From NCBI GenBank assembly GCA_014323545.1, contig CP058647.1, positions 2,024,001 to 2,088,000 of the forward strand: 64,000 nucleotides of DNA, in the 5' to 3' direction. Position 1 is the first letter of the stretch. Every line of letters begins with the position of its first letter. Below, one piece after another: positions 7,701-15,845 of the stretch. Both the position numbers and the translations under genes were made by a program. Origin of the DNA: Hyphobacterium sp. CCMP332. Lineage in GTDB: Bacteria; Bacteroidota; Bacteroidia; Cytophagales; CCMP332. The notes below the pieces were generated by a model that was not told the origin of the DNA, did not search any database, and saw only the letters and a program-made list of their open reading frames with translations.

Positions 7701-10556
7701 GTTGGCATTATCGGCATAGGTCTCAAAATCTTCAAACCAGATGGAGGCGGGCCCGACGGTATAGCTGTAATTAAAATGGTTGATACCGCCCTCATCGTTG
7801 ACCGCTTCCAGTGAGGCGGTGTATTGATCTTCGGTGGCGGGATTAACGGCACCGATGATAAGGATGTCAAAGGCAGCGCCTTCGGCAACGGTGGAAGGGG
7901 CGAGAAACTCCAGGGTGTCGGAGGTCTGGGTGGTAAAAGCGGCGATGGCGTTCCCGTCAAAGGTACTTCCGGCGGTGGTGGCTGAAGAGAAGTCACCGTT
8001 GGGCAGGACGATGCGCACCAGGTTACCGGCCGAGACGTCCAGGTCAAGCACGCCATCGGCGGGCACGGTTTGAGAAAAGGTATAATCGGAGGCAGCCGAG
8101 GTGCCGGTTTCCGAGACGCTCATGGAGGCGGCGGTGAAACAGGCGTTATTGGTAGCATCCTCAGAGGAGACGCGCACGTTATCAATGGTCCAGTATTCGT
8201 TGGTGGCATCACAGGCGGTGGTGACGCGCACTTCGACCTGACAACCGAGCAGTCCGGTGACCGTGGCTTTTTCAGGACCATTAGGCATATCGTTTGAATG
8301 GAAGCCGTTGTTGAGGCGGATCCAGGCGGCGCTGTCGAGGCGGTATTCGATGACGATGGAATCGGCGGCTTCCAGGGTACCAAACTCCCCGTATTCCACA
8401 TCGATGCGCACATTGTCATAGGCGGAGATGTCAATGGATTCGGTGGTCCAGGATTTAGAGATGCCCAGGCCGGTGTTACGAGCGAGCAGGCCCCGTGCCC
8501 CGTCGATCATGTAATAGTCTTCAACGCGGAAGGAGGTTCCGGTAAAGCCGATGGGTTCAAGGGTCCAGTCGATGCCGACATCGTTGGAATTATTGTCCAC
8601 AGCAACGTTGGCATTATCGGCATAGGTCTCAAAATCTTCAAACCAGATGGAGGCGGGCCCGACGGTATAGCTGTAATTAAAATGGTTGATACCGCCCTCA
8701 TCGTTGACCGCTTCCAGTGAGGCGGTGTATTGATCTTCGGTGGCGGGATTAACGGCACCGATGATAAGGATGTCAAAGGCAGCGCCTTCGGCAACGGTGG
8801 AAGGGGCGAGAAACTCCAGGGTGTCGGAGGTCTGGGTGGTAAAAGCGGCGATGGCGTTCCCGTCAAAGGTACTTCCGGCGGTGGTGGCTGAAGAGAAGTC
8901 ACCGTTGGGCAGGACGATGCGCACCAGGTTACCGGCCGAGACGTCCAGGTCAAGCACGCCATCGGCGGGCACGGTTTGAGAAAAGGTATAATCGGAGGCA
9001 GCCGAGGTGCCGGTTTCCGAGACGCTCATGGAGGCGGCGGTGAAACAGGCGTTATTGGTAGCATCCTCAGAGGAGACGCGCACGTTATCAATGGTCCAGT
9101 ATTCGTTGGTGGCATCACAGGCGGTGGTGACGCGCACTTCGACCTGACAACCGAGCAGTCCGGTGACCGTGGCTTTTTCAGGACCATTAGGCATATCGTT
9201 TGAATGGAAGCCGTTGTTGAGGCGGATCCAGGCGGCGCTGTCGAGGCGGTATTCGATGACGATGGAATCGGCGGCTTCCAGGGTACCAAACTCCCCGTAT
9301 TCCACATCGATGCGCACATTGTCATAGGCGGAGATGTCAATGGATTCGGTGGTCCAGGATTTAGAGATGCCCAGGCCGGTGTTACGAGCGAGCAGGCCCC
9401 GTGCCCCGTCGATCATGTAATAGTCTTCAACGCGGAAGGAGGTTCCGGTAAAGCCGATGGGGTCCAGGGTCCAGTCGATGCCGACATCGTTGGAATTATT
9501 GTCCACAGCAACGTTGGCATTATCGGCATAAGATTCAAAGTCTTCAAACCAGATGGAGGCGGGCCCGACGGTATAGCTGTAATTAAAATGATTGATACCG
9601 CCCTCATCGTTGACCGCTTCCAGTGAGGCGGTGTATTGATCTTCGGTGGCGGGATTGGTAGCCCCGATGATAAGGATGTCAAAGGCAGCGCCTTCGGCAA
9701 CGGTGGAAGGGGCGAGAAACTCCAGGGTGTCGGAGGTCTGGGTGGTAAAAGCGGCGATGGCGTTCCCGTCAAAGGTACTTCCGGCGGTGGTGGCTGAAGA
9801 GAAGTCACCGTTGGGCAGGACGATGCGCACCAGGTTACCGGCCGAGACGTCCAGGTCAAGCACGCCATCGGCGGGCACGGTTTGAGAAAAGGTATAATCG
9901 GAGGCAGCCGAGGTGCCGGTTTCCGAGACGCTCATGGAGGCGGCGGTGAAACAGGCGTAGTCAGCAACGCCAAATCCTTCAACCAAAATATCATCAAAGG
10001 ACCAATATTCATTGGTGGCATCATTTGCAGCAGTAATCCTGATCTCTATAGTGCATCCAAGAATTCCACTAATTGTGGCTGTATCTTGTGATACAACCAT
10101 ATCATCGGACTGGAAACCATTTGTAAAACTTATCCAGGTTCCTCCATCCAGACGGTATTCAATTAAAATCGAATCTGCAGGCTCCAAAGTACCAGTTTCA
10201 TTGTAAAGAACTGATGCACTTACATTTTCATAGGCAGAAATATCTATGGTTTCACTTTGCCATGTTTTAGAAATGCCTAAACCAGTATTTCTGGCTACGA
10301 AAGAGCGAGTTCCATTAATTAAGAATGCATTTTCTACCCGAAATGAAGTTCCGGTCAAACCCATTGCTTCTACTGTCCAATCAATACCTACATCGTTTGT
10401 ATTATTATCAACTGCGACAGTGGCATTATCAGCATACGTTTCAAAACCTTCAGACCAAATTGTGGTTTGAGCAATACTTACTTCAAAGTTTGTATTAAAA
10501 AGTAAAATGAGAATGATAGCTTTAAAAAGCTGCGATTTGGATTTTAAAAAGGTCAA
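4731..10556 (-). CDS. Giant secreted repeat protein with T9SS sorting domain
   Basis: A 1941-residue exported protein. A signal peptide (1-30, ending SIAQ) is followed by four alternating A-B modules. A (about 165 residues, EDFETYADN... to IDNVRVSSE) looks like a MAM or jelly-roll adhesion/carbohydrate-binding domain. B (about 135 residues) runs from CFTAASMSV to NYSYTVGPAS. The module period is 302 residues; modules B1 to the start of A4 (residues 200-967) are almost identical. A G8/beta-helix-like region rich in NINGG, DDNS and NITGD motifs follows (about 1240-1560). The last 75 residues, starting at VYPNPFNDF, form a type A T9SS sorting domain. It is probably a surface adhesin exported by the T9SS encoded nearby; this role is inferred. 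Confidence 0.9.
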   Translation of the reverse strand: MTFLKSKSQLFKAIILILLFNTNFEVSIAQTTIWSEGFETYADNATVAVDNNTNDVGIDWTVEAMGLTGTSFRVENAFLINGTRSFVARNTGLGISKTWQSETIDISAYENVSASVLYNETGTLEPADSILIEYRLDGGTWISFTNGFQSDDMVVSQDTATISGILGCTIEIRITAANDATNEYWSFDDILVEGFGVADYACFTAASMSVSETGTSAASDYTFSQTVPADGVLDLDVSAGNLVRIVLPNGDFSSATTAGSTFDGNAIAAFTTQTSDTLEFLAPSTVAEGAAFDILIIGATNPATEDQYTASLEAVNDEGGINHFNYSYTVGPASIWFEDFESYADNANVAVDNNSNDVGIDWTLDPIGFTGTSFRVEDYYMIDGARGLLARNTGLGISKSWTTESIDISAYDNVRIDVEYGEFGTLEAADSIVIEYRLDSAAWIRLNNGFHSNDMPNGPEKATVTGLLGCQVEVRVTTACDATNEYWTIDNVRVSSEDATNNACFTAASMSVSETGTSAASDYTFSQTVPADGVLDLDVSAGNLVRIVLPNGDFSSATTAGSTFDGNAIAAFTTQTSDTLEFLAPSTVAEGAAFDILIIGAVNPATEDQYTASLEAVNDEGGINHFNYSYTVGPASIWFEDFETYADNANVAVDNNSNDVGIDWTLEPIGFTGTSFRVEDYYMIDGARGLLARNTGLGISKSWTTESIDISAYDNVRIDVEYGEFGTLEAADSIVIEYRLDSAAWIRLNNGFHSNDMPNGPEKATVTGLLGCQVEVRVTTACDATNEYWTIDNVRVSSEDATNNACFTAASMSVSETGTSAASDYTFSQTVPADGVLDLDVSAGNLVRIVLPNGDFSSATTAGSTFDGNAIAAFTTQTSDTLEFLAPSTVAEGAAFDILIIGAVNPATEDQYTASLEAVNDEGGINHFNYSYTVGPASIWFEDFETYADNANVAVDNNSNDVGIDWTLENLLSGTSYRVENYYMIDGARGLLARNVPLENAWTTETIDISNYDNVKLEVEYGEFGTLEITDSIRIQYRMDGASWENFEINGTHQDDLPFGPEKAVSNNLLGCEVEIRALVRNNATNEYWTIDNVRVSSEAAPTNSCFENSTLINTDDSPSAVTVFTYNQNIESDVTKTLDISIGNQIIIVLPNGDFSTATLAGSTFNGVAISSFTTQNNDTLIFNAPTGISEGVNFDIIINNVTNPAETGFSSSKIIATNDGGGINHFNYRFSVSPINIYARLDGDWNNSSTWSTIGIGEATCDCEPGTSSVVLIDGFDVNSPASDVVINSLLIQNDVRNDDASLNINGGVSFTVNDNLDLELDDGGENTTLNVNGVGTQLNVGDSLTMLTLIGGDLSLLIDDNSQVNITGDLIANHQGGDDILIHIGNNSVGSTAQLNVTGNVYLDHNGNTGGDDLEFLFNDNSSGSIGGDLIIDTDFSSADNLIARLNDNSTLDVSGNIEFFAIASGESEIELNNDSRLSIGGDFIRNANFGILDMNNNSTLEFNGSANAQTFPQNTGGAGDNFNYVNVEINNSFGTGPQLSLDGDVTISNQLTLTDGIVDANGNTLILSSTDPSDITGYSSASFITGLVRKSILVNTDTIPFPVGTGGNSVDYQLMEFINNNAAGISALEVSVSTINEVGNNVDGNLNPVIASDGPAIVNIFEDAEWDINPVGAISGGSYGLRLHVENITGLNGTLDNAFTILKRPSASTNYNEWDALAGTTLMPPLDSAGRIYDAGNGFAQRTGYTTFSKFAIGASAGAPLPLELIAFNAELINDEVLINWKTINEKNTSHFNVEKSSSSFDWISIQSVDAAGYSNEVLNYTVIDNDLYEGENYYRLKQIDANGSFEYSRVISVFYDLAANLKINVYPNPFNDFIHVDFDKRPSGNLEITDVNGQTLYKAELNKENQINLESSSPGLYFIIIETKNTTIVRRIVKSK
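7657..9958 (-). repeat. Near-identical 906-bp tandem repeat, about 2.5 copies, GC-rich
   Basis: Two full units and about half of a third, period exactly 906 bases (302 codons), inside the giant repeat gene. Offsets match to the base: for instance 7657, 8563 and 9469 start the same run. Outside these limits the next modules are similar only as protein. Sampled 60-base lines inside the zone contain about 62% G+C, against roughly 32-43% in the flanking parts of the same gene. Confidence 0.95.
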
Positions 10557-10578
10557 AATAGGATAAAAGGAAGTTTAC

Positions 10579-10594
10579 GTATACAAATGTATAC
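10579..10594. promoter_or_regulatory. GTATAC-N4-GTATAC dyad, possible operator
   Basis: Two copies of the self-complementary hexamer GTATAC separated by four bases cover the -7 box of the promoter above. A repressor bound here would block RNA polymerase. No cognate regulator is identifiable. Confidence 0.35.
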
Positions 10595-10614
10595 AGTTTA
10601 AACTTAATAAGAAA
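10584..10614 (-). promoter_or_regulatory. Promoter of the giant repeat protein gene
   Basis: On the minus strand TACATTTG matches the Bacteroidota -7 consensus TAnnTTTG exactly, and TTTC lies 19 bases upstream, one mismatch from TTTG. The expected start of transcription is near 10577, about 20 bases before the ATG. The -7 element sits inside a GTATAC-N4-GTATAC dyad. Confidence 0.6.
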
Positions 10615-10619
10615 CCGCT

Positions 10620-11828
10620 TTAAAATATGAATCCGGCAAGTAATCCGGTTAATATAATTAGTGGCGAGGGCACTTTGCTGAACATCAACATTAAAAATGT
10701 TATAAGTATAACAAGAAGGTTTACGATGTCCATAAATCCGATATTAATAATATCTACCCCAATAGGTTCAAATAAAATTAATGCAGCTGCCACAACCAAT
10801 CCTGAACTAGCGGCATTAATTCCTTCCAATGAGGCTCTAACCACTCTATACTGTTTTAGTGATTCCCAGAATCGAATAATAAAAAATATCAGAAACGTAC
10901 CCGGTAAGAAAATACCTAATGCAGCCATTGTAGCTCCTAGTATTTCACCTCCAATGCCCAATTCCCTAAGTGAAAGTGCACCTACAAATGCGCTAAAACT
11001 AAAGACAGGTCCGGGAAGCGCCTGAACCATTCCATAACCGGTTAGAAATTCTTCTGAACTTAAATAGTGTTTAAACTCTACAAATTCTGTGTGTAAATAT
11101 GGTATCAAAACTTGCCCACCTCCAAAAATCAAACTTCCATTCCTATAAAAATTTTCAAAAATTAGAAGTGGTTTATAGGCAAGTAGATTACCCAATAAAG
11201 CGGCCAGAATTAATATTCCAAGATATAGGATGAAGTTTTTCCAGTCAATATTTAATTTTTCTTTCTCATCCTGCTTTGGTTGCTGCTGAAATTTCATGGC
11301 GGTAATAACTCCACCCGTTAAAAGTAAAATCGGAAATACCCAAGGGGAACGTATGAAATAACTGATTACAGCTGCAATCACCATTAAAGCCCCGCCGAGT
11401 TTTGTGTTTATTACTTTTGATGAAATCACATAAGCTGCGTAAGCTACAAAGCCCACTGCCATTGGCTGAATAAATCTCGCAAACTCCATTGAGCGCTGAT
11501 TTTCATCCAGGTAGGAAATTAAAACACCTGCAGCAGTCATAATGGATACTGCAGGGAAAATCCAAACTAAAAGTGTCAGGTAAGCTAATGTTGCACCACC
11601 TTTTTTATATCCTATAGCTGTAATGGTTTGGGTCGAGGTAGGACCAGGAAGAATCTGACACAGTGCAAGCAATTCTAAAAGTTCTTCTTCGGTAACATAG
11701 CCCCGTTTTTCCACAAATTGTTTTGTGAACAGCGCTATATGTGCTTGAGGACCCCCAAATGCGGTCAGTGAAAGGCCGAGTACATCTTTAAGAAAAATAA
11801 AATATCTGAAGTCCCTTAGCTTGGCCAA
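10620..11828 (-). CDS. chrA: Chromate transporter family (long-chain CHR) membrane protein
   Basis: A 402-residue membrane protein with two homologous CHR halves. The first half has FGGPQAHIALF and ILPGPTSTQT. The second has FGGGQVLIPYLHTEF followed by GYGMVQALPGPVFSF. These GGP/GGGQ and PGP signatures define the ChrA family, whose characterised members export chromate. Many homologues have not been tested, so the substrate is inferred. About ten hydrophobic segments are visible. It follows the oxygenase gene by three bases and is probably the last gene of that leftward run. Confidence 0.9.
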   Translation of the reverse strand: MAKLRDFRYFIFLKDVLGLSLTAFGGPQAHIALFTKQFVEKRGYVTEEELLELLALCQILPGPTSTQTITAIGYKKGGATLAYLTLLVWIFPAVSIMTAAGVLISYLDENQRSMEFARFIQPMAVGFVAYAAYVISSKVINTKLGGALMVIAAVISYFIRSPWVFPILLLTGGVITAMKFQQQPKQDEKEKLNIDWKNFILYLGILILAALLGNLLAYKPLLIFENFYRNGSLIFGGGQVLIPYLHTEFVEFKHYLSSEEFLTGYGMVQALPGPVFSFSAFVGALSLRELGIGGEILGATMAALGIFLPGTFLIFFIIRFWESLKQYRVVRASLEGINAASSGLVVAAALILFEPIGVDIINIGFMDIVNLLVILITFLMLMFSKVPSPLIILTGLLAGFIF

Positions 11829-11831
11829 AAC

Positions 11832-12803
11832 TTATTTCTTTAAGCCAATTTCTTTTAACCTCTCATTTAAAAATTCACCCGCACTGATGTCATCAAATTG
11901 TTTAGGGTTTGATACTGAAACACAAGAATCCAAACAACTCAAATCCATGTCAGATCTTGGATGCATGAAAAATGGTATTGAATATCTGGAAGTTTTCATT
12001 TTTTCTTTAGGAGGGTTGACCACCCTGTGAATGGTCGATCGCAAAACACCATTTGTCAGTCTTTCAAGCATATCTCCAACGTTCACAACAATTTGATCTG
12101 GAAGGGCCGTAATTGGGATCCATTTATTATCTCTTCTCAAAACCTGCAATCCCTCTGCGCTTGCACCCATTAATAGAGTAATGAGATTAATATCGCCATG
12201 TTCTGCTGCCCGAACCGCATCTTCGGGAATTTCTTCGGGATTTTCAATTGGGTAATAATGTATTGGCCTTAAGATTGAATTTCCTTTTTCAACTTTTTGG
12301 TCGAAATAGTTTTCATCGAGGTTCAGATATAATGCGATTGCTCTTAGCACCTGTTGTCCAGCGCTTTCCAATGTTTGAAACACATTTATGGAAATATCTT
12401 TTAGTTCGGGAATTTCTTTAGGCCAGATATTCACAGGATACGTTTCACTTAAATCTTCCGGAGAGCCCGAAGGCTGACCTACATGATAAAATTCCTTTAA
12501 ATCTCCTGTATTTCTCCCTTTTGCATGTTCCTGTCCTTTCGGGGTATAGCCTCTTTGTCCGAAAATAGATTTATCGTGATATTTCAATTTTATCTCATCC
12601 GGGAGTGAGAAAAACCGCTGATATGCAGCGTATAATTTTTGTGAATCATTTTCTGATAATCCGTGATTTTTAAGGGCTATGAAACCAATATTTGAATAAG
12701 CTTCGCCCAATTTTTCAACAAAACTATTTTTTAATGCTTCATCCTTTGACTTAAAATCATTGAGATCCAAAGATGGGATTTCATCGTGAAGAACAGGTGT
12801 CAT
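11832..12803 (-). CDS. 2-oxoglutarate/Fe(II)-dependent oxygenase, isopenicillin N synthase-like
   Basis: A non-haem iron oxygenase of the isopenicillin N synthase superfamily, 323 residues. The conserved N-terminal DIOX_N region (about 8-120) includes GFIALKNHG. The iron ligands are visible as His202 and Asp204 (EHGD) and His259 (STIHRVVNP). Arg273 and Ser275 (SRYS) form the expected co-substrate carboxylate site. The substrate cannot be told from sequence; bacterial homologues are often only called oxygenases. It sits between recO and chrA in the same direction. Confidence 0.9.
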   Translation of the reverse strand: MTPVLHDEIPSLDLNDFKSKDEALKNSFVEKLGEAYSNIGFIALKNHGLSENDSQKLYAAYQRFFSLPDEIKLKYHDKSIFGQRGYTPKGQEHAKGRNTGDLKEFYHVGQPSGSPEDLSETYPVNIWPKEIPELKDISINVFQTLESAGQQVLRAIALYLNLDENYFDQKVEKGNSILRPIHYYPIENPEEIPEDAVRAAEHGDINLITLLMGASAEGLQVLRRDNKWIPITALPDQIVVNVGDMLERLTNGVLRSTIHRVVNPPKEKMKTSRYSIPFFMHPRSDMDLSCLDSCVSVSNPKQFDDISAGEFLNERLKEIGLKK

Positions 12804-12836
12804 ATGAATTTATTCTGAGATAAATTTAAATATATA

Positions 12837-13502
12837 TCAATTGTGAACAACTTCTCTTAAAACATTAATTGATCTGAATGCTCCAAAGTTATCTAAATGA
12901 TATTGGTAGTACCTAATTAATAATTCCAACAATTGAAATCTATCAGCTCCCTTAAGGGGCATTTGATTAAAATTTATAAGCTTTTCAACAATTTTGGATT
13001 GCCGGGTATCCATTAGAACACCGGCCGAATTAAAGTCTTTTAGTTGGTTTGGAGCAAAACCTAGAAATGAACTTAACTTCAACATAAAATCAATATGAAA
13101 ATCCTCAATATGGTCTTTAATTTGATCAAACAATGCAATCTGCTCAACCAAAAAATTGAACTTAGCGGAATTCGCACTTTCTTCTTTTAGACATTTAATC
13201 AGCAATTCAGCCAGAAACATTGCGATAATAATTTTAAAAGGATGAAATGGAATACTCCTGAATGGAAGGAACAGCTTTAATTCTGAAATACGCTGAATTT
13301 CTTTGTTTTGATTTTCATAAACAACCATTTCCAAAATATTCAGACTTTGAAAATAGGCCATTTTATTGCCTTTTTTACTACTTTTTACGCTGTTGACTAT
13401 ATAGGATCTAAGGCCAAATTCTTCTGTATAAACCTTAGCTATTATCGAGTTTTCCTTATAACTGATATAGCCTAAAACAATTCCGCGTGTCTTGTGAAGC
13501 AT
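12837..13502 (-). CDS. recO: DNA repair protein RecO
   Basis: A RecO-family recombination mediator, 221 residues. The N-terminal OB-fold begins with KTRGIVLGYISYKENSIIAK, the usual opening of bacterial RecO, and a helical C-terminal domain follows. With RecF and RecR it loads RecA on SSB-coated DNA. No cysteine cluster for zinc is visible in the C-terminal part. Its ATG overlaps the last base of the porZ stop codon, which suggests translational coupling. Confidence 0.9.
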   Translation of the reverse strand: MLHKTRGIVLGYISYKENSIIAKVYTEEFGLRSYIVNSVKSSKKGNKMAYFQSLNILEMVVYENQNKEIQRISELKLFLPFRSIPFHPFKIIIAMFLAELLIKCLKEESANSAKFNFLVEQIALFDQIKDHIEDFHIDFMLKLSSFLGFAPNQLKDFNSAGVLMDTRQSKIVEKLINFNQMPLKGADRFQLLELLIRYYQYHLDNFGAFRSINVLREVVHN

Positions 13503-15814
13503 TATTCAATAATAGCAAATTTTGTATTGCAGAATTCTTCACCATCTTCCGTCGTAGTTAGAATATAATATACGCCTGATTTCGGTTTTGTATTGTTGTA
13601 GGATCTAAGATTCCAGGTAATTGAATTCCCTGTTGCTGTCTGCTCATAAAACAACTTCCCGCCATTGTCAACAATCTTTACTATGGCATTTTGTGGAATA
13701 TTATAAACACTTAAGTTTCCCTGATATCCGGGTTTTACAGGATTGGGAAATACTTTTATATCATCGCAAACACTATTTGAACTCGTAGCTGTACCACGAT
13801 AAGATACAATTCCATCATTGGTTGCAAAAAAGACTTCCCCGTTTTGTTCATTGATTTCGATATCTACGATTCTGTTGCTTATCAAAGGGCTGTTATCGAC
13901 TGTAAAATTAGCGATTACGTTTGTGCCATCCGGTTCAAATAACCACACACCGTTATTTGTTCCCACCCATTTTCTATTAGCCGGATCTACTTCTATTGAT
14001 GTTATTATCTCCTCGCGCAATAAAGGTCTGTTTTCAAAAATGGGAGTACTGGCATCAACATTTCCACCTTCAAAAATTCTATCAGGATTGAAAAATACTG
14101 CGACTCCATCATTGGTTCCAACCCAAATATCTCCGTCAAGATCAATTGCCATATCATTTACAGCATTGGTTGGAAGGTTGCCATTTCCTTCTGCCGCATT
14201 CAAACTTCTTATTTGATTTTCTTCTTCATTAAACACAATTATACCTCCGGTGATATTAATTACTCTACACCAAATGTTGTTGCCTTCGTCTGTCAGCATT
14301 TGATCAATACGATCGAGATTTTGAGCAGAAAAAGGAAGTGTTCTCCATCCATTTTCCGGACTGTAAAAATTAATTGGCGTCGGCGATTCATTATTTGCCA
14401 GCACTAGTTCACCCTCCTGATTTTCGGTCATTGCGGTAACTCGCGTAGAGGCAAAACCATCCAAAATGTTAAATAATGTGGAGTTATTCGAATTAAAAAC
14501 CTGAAAAGAGTCTGAATTATATTGCAACAGAACTCCATATCCAATTGATCCCAGTGCCAGTAAATTGGCGGATTTATAAAAGTAGGGTTCGTAAAGATCA
14601 AGAAGGAATTTCCCTATATTTTTAGTATTTGGCAGCTCCTTCGGTAAATAATTAATCCATTCTCCATTTTCATAAATAGAATATCCAAAATCGTTTAGTT
14701 GTTGTGTAAAATTTGTCTTTCTTCCTCCCGATGTCACCACCAGCATTCCATCATTATAGGCCATACGGGCTACAAGATTCTTAAATGGCCCATTTGGATT
14801 ATAGAATTCATATTCACCGCTCAGATTTGAAATAAGACCTCTGTCCGGCGAAGAAATCCAATATTTCCCGTTTTTATCTATTAGAAAATCATCAGGAGTT
14901 GGAAAAATTTCAAGCTCGGATATTGTATTGCTAAAGGTGTCAGTGGCATTCCACAATTGGACATTATTGCCTGTTATCAATATAAATTGATCCTTGATAA
15001 TTTTAAGCTTTTTTATTTGACTTCCCAGTCCGGGCATTCTTTCCTGCCATTTCCCGGATTCATATTGCCATAACTCGGCAGAATTGCTATTGTTTCTTGC
15101 TACAAATATTGAATTGTTAAAGGAAACTAAATCCGAAAAATTATTTTGAGGAACACTGTCAGCAGAAACAAACAAACGCCAATTATTTACATCTTGTAAA
15201 TTGACTGAACTATTATAAGGAGCCTGCATTATTCCCTGGGATGTAGACAAATAAATGCTGTCGCCATTTGTATCCACGGTGCTGGCATAAATTTCAATTT
15301 GACTGTTATTTCCAAGTCCAAGATTTCTGTAATCTTCAGCGACTTCAATTTTCCTCAAATCTAATTTTACCAATCCAAACGAACAGGAGAGAAAAGCAAA
15401 ATCTCCATCAATGGATATGTGATTAATTCTTTTGGAACCAACAATTGCAGAAGATTGAATTATCGCATCGATGTTTATTATATAACCATCGCTATCCACT
15501 AGGTCTATATTACCGCTTTCATATGCTATTATTAAAGTAGCTAGTGCTTTATGATATTTTAACACAGAAATCCTGTTATCGTTTAGCCCTTGAATTTTAC
15601 TTATTTTATCAAATATTCCGGTCTTAGGATCTACTCTAAACAATCCATTTTCTGAAGCTGCATAAATGTAATTATTGGTTTCTTCTATCGAATTTATTTG
15701 GTAATAAGAAAAATGCGTCCTCCAGCTTCCAACGGGAATATTTGATTGTGCCGAGATTTTTGAAAATCCAAGGCAATTCAGGATAAATAAAATACTTAAA
15801 AAAGTATATTTCAT
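13502..15814 (-). CDS. porZ: T9SS component PorZ-like (beta-propeller protein with sorting domain)
   Basis: An exported protein of about 770 residues. I start at the ATG of MKYTFLSILF, which gives a clean signal peptide ending KISAQ; a longer reading frame continues upstream but would run into tdk. The mature N-terminus has VGSWRTHFSY, ENGLFRVDPK and SGNIDLVD, the hallmark of PorZ, followed by two-component-regulator propeller repeats such as DIWVGTNDGVAVF and KWVGTNNGVWLF. The C-terminal 80 residues (DDIKVFPNPVKPG onward) are a T9SS sorting domain. In Porphyromonas gingivalis PorZ is part of the surface attachment complex. Naming is by sequence pattern. Confidence 0.85.
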   Translation of the reverse strand: MKYTFLSILFILNCLGFSKISAQSNIPVGSWRTHFSYYQINSIEETNNYIYAASENGLFRVDPKTGIFDKISKIQGLNDNRISVLKYHKALATLIIAYESGNIDLVDSDGYIINIDAIIQSSAIVGSKRINHISIDGDFAFLSCSFGLVKLDLRKIEVAEDYRNLGLGNNSQIEIYASTVDTNGDSIYLSTSQGIMQAPYNSSVNLQDVNNWRLFVSADSVPQNNFSDLVSFNNSIFVARNNSNSAELWQYESGKWQERMPGLGSQIKKLKIIKDQFILITGNNVQLWNATDTFSNTISELEIFPTPDDFLIDKNGKYWISSPDRGLISNLSGEYEFYNPNGPFKNLVARMAYNDGMLVVTSGGRKTNFTQQLNDFGYSIYENGEWINYLPKELPNTKNIGKFLLDLYEPYFYKSANLLALGSIGYGVLLQYNSDSFQVFNSNNSTLFNILDGFASTRVTAMTENQEGELVLANNESPTPINFYSPENGWRTLPFSAQNLDRIDQMLTDEGNNIWCRVINITGGIIVFNEEENQIRSLNAAEGNGNLPTNAVNDMAIDLDGDIWVGTNDGVAVFFNPDRIFEGGNVDASTPIFENRPLLREEIITSIEVDPANRKWVGTNNGVWLFEPDGTNVIANFTVDNSPLISNRIVDIEINEQNGEVFFATNDGIVSYRGTATSSNSVCDDIKVFPNPVKPGYQGNLSVYNIPQNAIVKIVDNGGKLFYEQTATGNSITWNLRSYNNTKPKSGVYYILTTTEDGEEFCNTKFAIIE

Positions 15815-15845
15815 GGCTTGAGAACGCGACTTATACCGTCTTATT

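Noticed and set aside
7652-9885. Many long open frames on both other frames of the giant repeat gene, repeated every 906 bases (for example 8298-8720 and 9204-9626 on the plus strand).
   Set aside because: They are by-products of the GC-rich codon use and the repeat itself. Their predicted proteins are low-complexity, begin at arbitrary codons and match no family; the minus-strand frame has signal peptide, domains and sorting signal.
7657-9958. CRISPR array or insertion sequence as explanation of the repeats.
   Set aside because: The unit is 906 bases, fully coding and in frame; no spacers, transposase or terminal inverted repeats are visible.
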